Part shown: one piece after another, positions 62,672-64,000 of the stretch
Position numbering within the stretch: position 1 is the stretch's first letter
Layout: each line of letters starts with the position of its first letter
Source: Deltaproteobacteria bacterium
GTDB taxonomy: Bacteria; Myxococcota_A; Polyangia; GCA-2747355; JADLHG01
Assembly (NCBI GenBank): GCA_020848905.1
Contig: JADLHG010000029.1
Coordinates: forward strand, 1-64,000
Length of the DNA stretch: 64,000 nt
Direction: 5' to 3'
Notes under the pieces: model-generated
Seen by the model: the letters and a program-made list of their open reading frames with translations, nothing else
What the model was told of the DNA's origin: nothing
The model's database searches: none
Position numbers and translations under genes: made by a program

Positions 62672-63713
62672 TCACCCAGAGGTAGTCGAAGCAGGCGGCA
62701 GCGCCGTGCGTGAAGAAGCCCGGCGTCCCGGAGCCGTGCGTCCCGTCGGACGCGGAGACGAGAGGGCCGTTCGGTTGGAGGCCGCAGCTCAGCTGGTCCC
62801 CTTGCGCGGTGATGCGGACACGAAAGGGGCCGTTCCCCTGGACCGTCCCGCTGCCGCTCTCGGCCAGGATGCGGGCGCTGCTGCTGTTGTAGCGGCTGAG
62901 CACCAGCCGCCGGTCGTGGAGGTTCACCGCGCACGTGTAGCCGTCGAAGTCCGACACCCCGACGCTGGTCACGCGGAAGCCGAGGCCCGCCGCCGCGAAG
63001 CCCTTCCCGGTGGCCGGCAGTGAGTTCGTCACCGTCAGGCGCGTCTCGGCTCGGTAGTCGGTCTTCGCGATGAGGCCGGCGGATAGCATCGTGCGCTGGT
63101 AGCGATCGAAGGTCAGCTCCGTCTGACAGCGGGCGTCCCCGGTCGGAGCCCAGGAGCCGAGGCCGACCATATCCCCCGCCGACGCGGCACCCGTCTTGTA
63201 GTAGTAGACCGTGTTCTTCACGAGGGGCGCCGGGTCGACGTCGTCGGGGATCGTGTCGCCGTCGTCGTCCGGATCGCAGGCGTCTCCCTGCCCGTCCTTG
63301 TCCTGGTCCTCCTGGCCCGCGTTGGGCACGTCGGGGCAGTTATCTCTGTCGTCGGCCTTTCCGTCGCCGTCCCGGTCCGCGGAGATGCTCGCATCGGGCA
63401 GTCGTTGGTCCGCAACGCGCTGATCGGTCGTCCGCTGATCCGGGATGCGTTGGTCCGTACGCCCGAGGTCACCGGCGCGGCTGTCGAGGCGTCCGAGGTC
63501 TCTTTCCGGGCCCTGGTCGGCCGGTGCGCCTCCGTCGGCCCGGCCAAGGTCCGCCGCGGCTCCGTCACCATAGCTCGAGCCGATGCCGCCGCGCTGGAAG
63601 ACGCACGAGGCCGCCGTCGCCAGCGTCAGGAGGAGAGCAATCGTCGCCACGGCGTCCGCGCGCCTGCGGCCTCCCGTGTCTCTCCGCCCGGTTGGTGAAT
63701 GCCTCGTCCGCAC
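62658..63713 (-). CDS. Lipoprotein with thrombospondin type 3 calcium repeats
   Basis: 351 aa. GTG start, an Arg-rich n-region and lipobox TAASC. An Asp/Arg/Gln-rich linker with short repeats ([19 protein letters not shown]) is followed by type 3 repeats [18 protein letters not shown] and [18 protein letters not shown], each with Asp-rich Ca2+ loops and paired Cys. The C-terminal 200 residues form a beta-sandwich-like domain ([14 protein letters not shown] to [13 protein letters not shown]) that may be lectin- or laminin-G-like. A surface protein; ligand unknown. Confidence 0.8.
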   Translation of the reverse strand: MRTRHSPTGRRDTGGRRRADAVATIALLLTLATAASCVFQRGGIGSSYGDGAAADLGRADGGAPADQGPERDLGRLDSRAGDLGRTDQRIPDQRTTDQRVADQRLPDASISADRDGDGKADDRDNCPDVPNAGQEDQDKDGQGDACDPDDDGDTIPDDVDPAPLVKNTVYYYKTGAASAGDMVGLGSWAPTGDARCQTELTFDRYQRTMLSAGLIAKTDYRAETRLTVTNSLPATGKGFAAAGLGFRVTSVGVSDFDGYTCAVNLHDRRLVLSRYNSSSARILAESGSGTVQGNGPFRVRITAQGDQLSCGLQPNGPLVSASDGTHGSGTPGFFTHGAAACFDYLWVISAP

Positions 63714-63784
63714 CGCGTCTCGACCCTGGTGGGCCTATTCTATCCGAGCCCGGGCCGCGGCGCACCGTCGCCGGAGCCGGCTGG

Positions 63785-64000
63785 TTAGCTCTCGCGCGTG
63801 GCCTGCGCCGCGCTGCGGGCGGCGATCGTGAAGACCACGGCCACGAGCGCGACGACGAGCCAGAGGGGGCCGAGGTCCCCCGGCTGCGAACGTGCGACGG
63901 CCACCCCCACCGGTACTGCGTTGAAGAGGGCGTGAATCAGGATCGGCGCCCAGAGGGACCGGGTCTGCTCGTAGCCGAAGGCCACCACGAGCCCGAGCAA
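63785..64000 (-). CDS. CPBP-family intramembrane metalloprotease, C-terminal part
   Basis: Partial at the right edge: 71 residues. The segment SLWAPILIHALFNAV is the last catalytic motif of CPBP/CAAX (type II) proteases, with the metal-binding His and Asn, and it is followed by one further hydrophobic helix (PLWLVVALVAVVFTIAARSA). The N-terminal catalytic Glu pair lies beyond the window. These proteases sit in the inner membrane; targets in bacteria are mostly unknown. High confidence in the family from the motif, low for function. Confidence 0.8.
   Translation of the reverse strand: MLGLVVAFGYEQTRSLWAPILIHALFNAVPVGVAVARSQPGDLGPLWLVVALVAVVFTIAARSAAQATRES

Overview
This 64 kb window is high-GC (roughly two thirds G+C), almost fully coding, and reads as a chromosomal segment of a Myxococcota-like (former Deltaproteobacteria) bacterium. 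The basis is inference from content: a sigma54-controlled type IV pilin with its NtrC-type regulator, a RomR-like receiver protein, Hanks-type kinase and PP2C phosphatase signalling, PilZ, many Asp/Gly/Ala-rich lipoproteins with Ca-binding or Cys-rich repeats, and multiheme cytochromes. No insertion sequence, prophage, CRISPR array or integrase was seen.

Left part (1-18,000). On the minus strand a TMTC-like membrane TPR protein and an STT3-like oligosaccharyltransferase homologue are translationally coupled and run into a PilR-like regulator and then pilA, which has a textbook -24/-12 promoter. Divergently placed are two more membrane glycosyltransferase/TPR proteins, then a methyltransferase/GT4 pair. 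A RomR-like protein, an isochorismatase-family enzyme, a PP2C-cNMP-binding fusion and a histidine-phosphatase homologue lacking its catalytic His follow. A two-gene tRNA operon (Gln-CTG, Glu-CTC) has a good promoter and a strong terminator, and converges on a third TMTC-like protein.

Middle part (18,000-43,300). M20 peptidase; a Ca-motif lipoprotein; a pair of acyl-CoA dehydrogenases followed without a gap by pyrF; L,D-transpeptidase; several envelope proteins of unknown function. A redox/envelope block comprises two TlpA-like thioredoxins and a beta-barrel protein on the plus strand and, facing it, a YceI protein and a pentaheme lipoprotein. Then come a SRPBCC protein, a DUF2058 protein, a roadblock-like small protein, outer-membrane proteins, a GT39 glycosyltransferase and a TM2-like protein.

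Right part (43,300-64,000). An operon of lipoprotein, PurS-PurL fusion and PurQ; a Ser/Thr kinase with a dyad in its leader; a beta-barrel protein translationally coupled to a 13-heme cytochrome (candidate outer-membrane electron conduit); an operon of two Zn-ribbon proteins, PilZ and LarE; a beta-helix lipoprotein with a receiver-histidine kinase; efp plus an epmA with an extra N-terminal domain; uvrA, whose ATG shares a base with the CCA end of a tRNA-Leu gene; aat; a TSP3-repeat lipoprotein; and the end of a CPBP-family membrane protease.

The most interesting points are the pilin-linked GT-C cluster with its degenerate STT3 acceptor motif, the porin/13-heme pair, and the tRNA-Leu/uvrA overlap.
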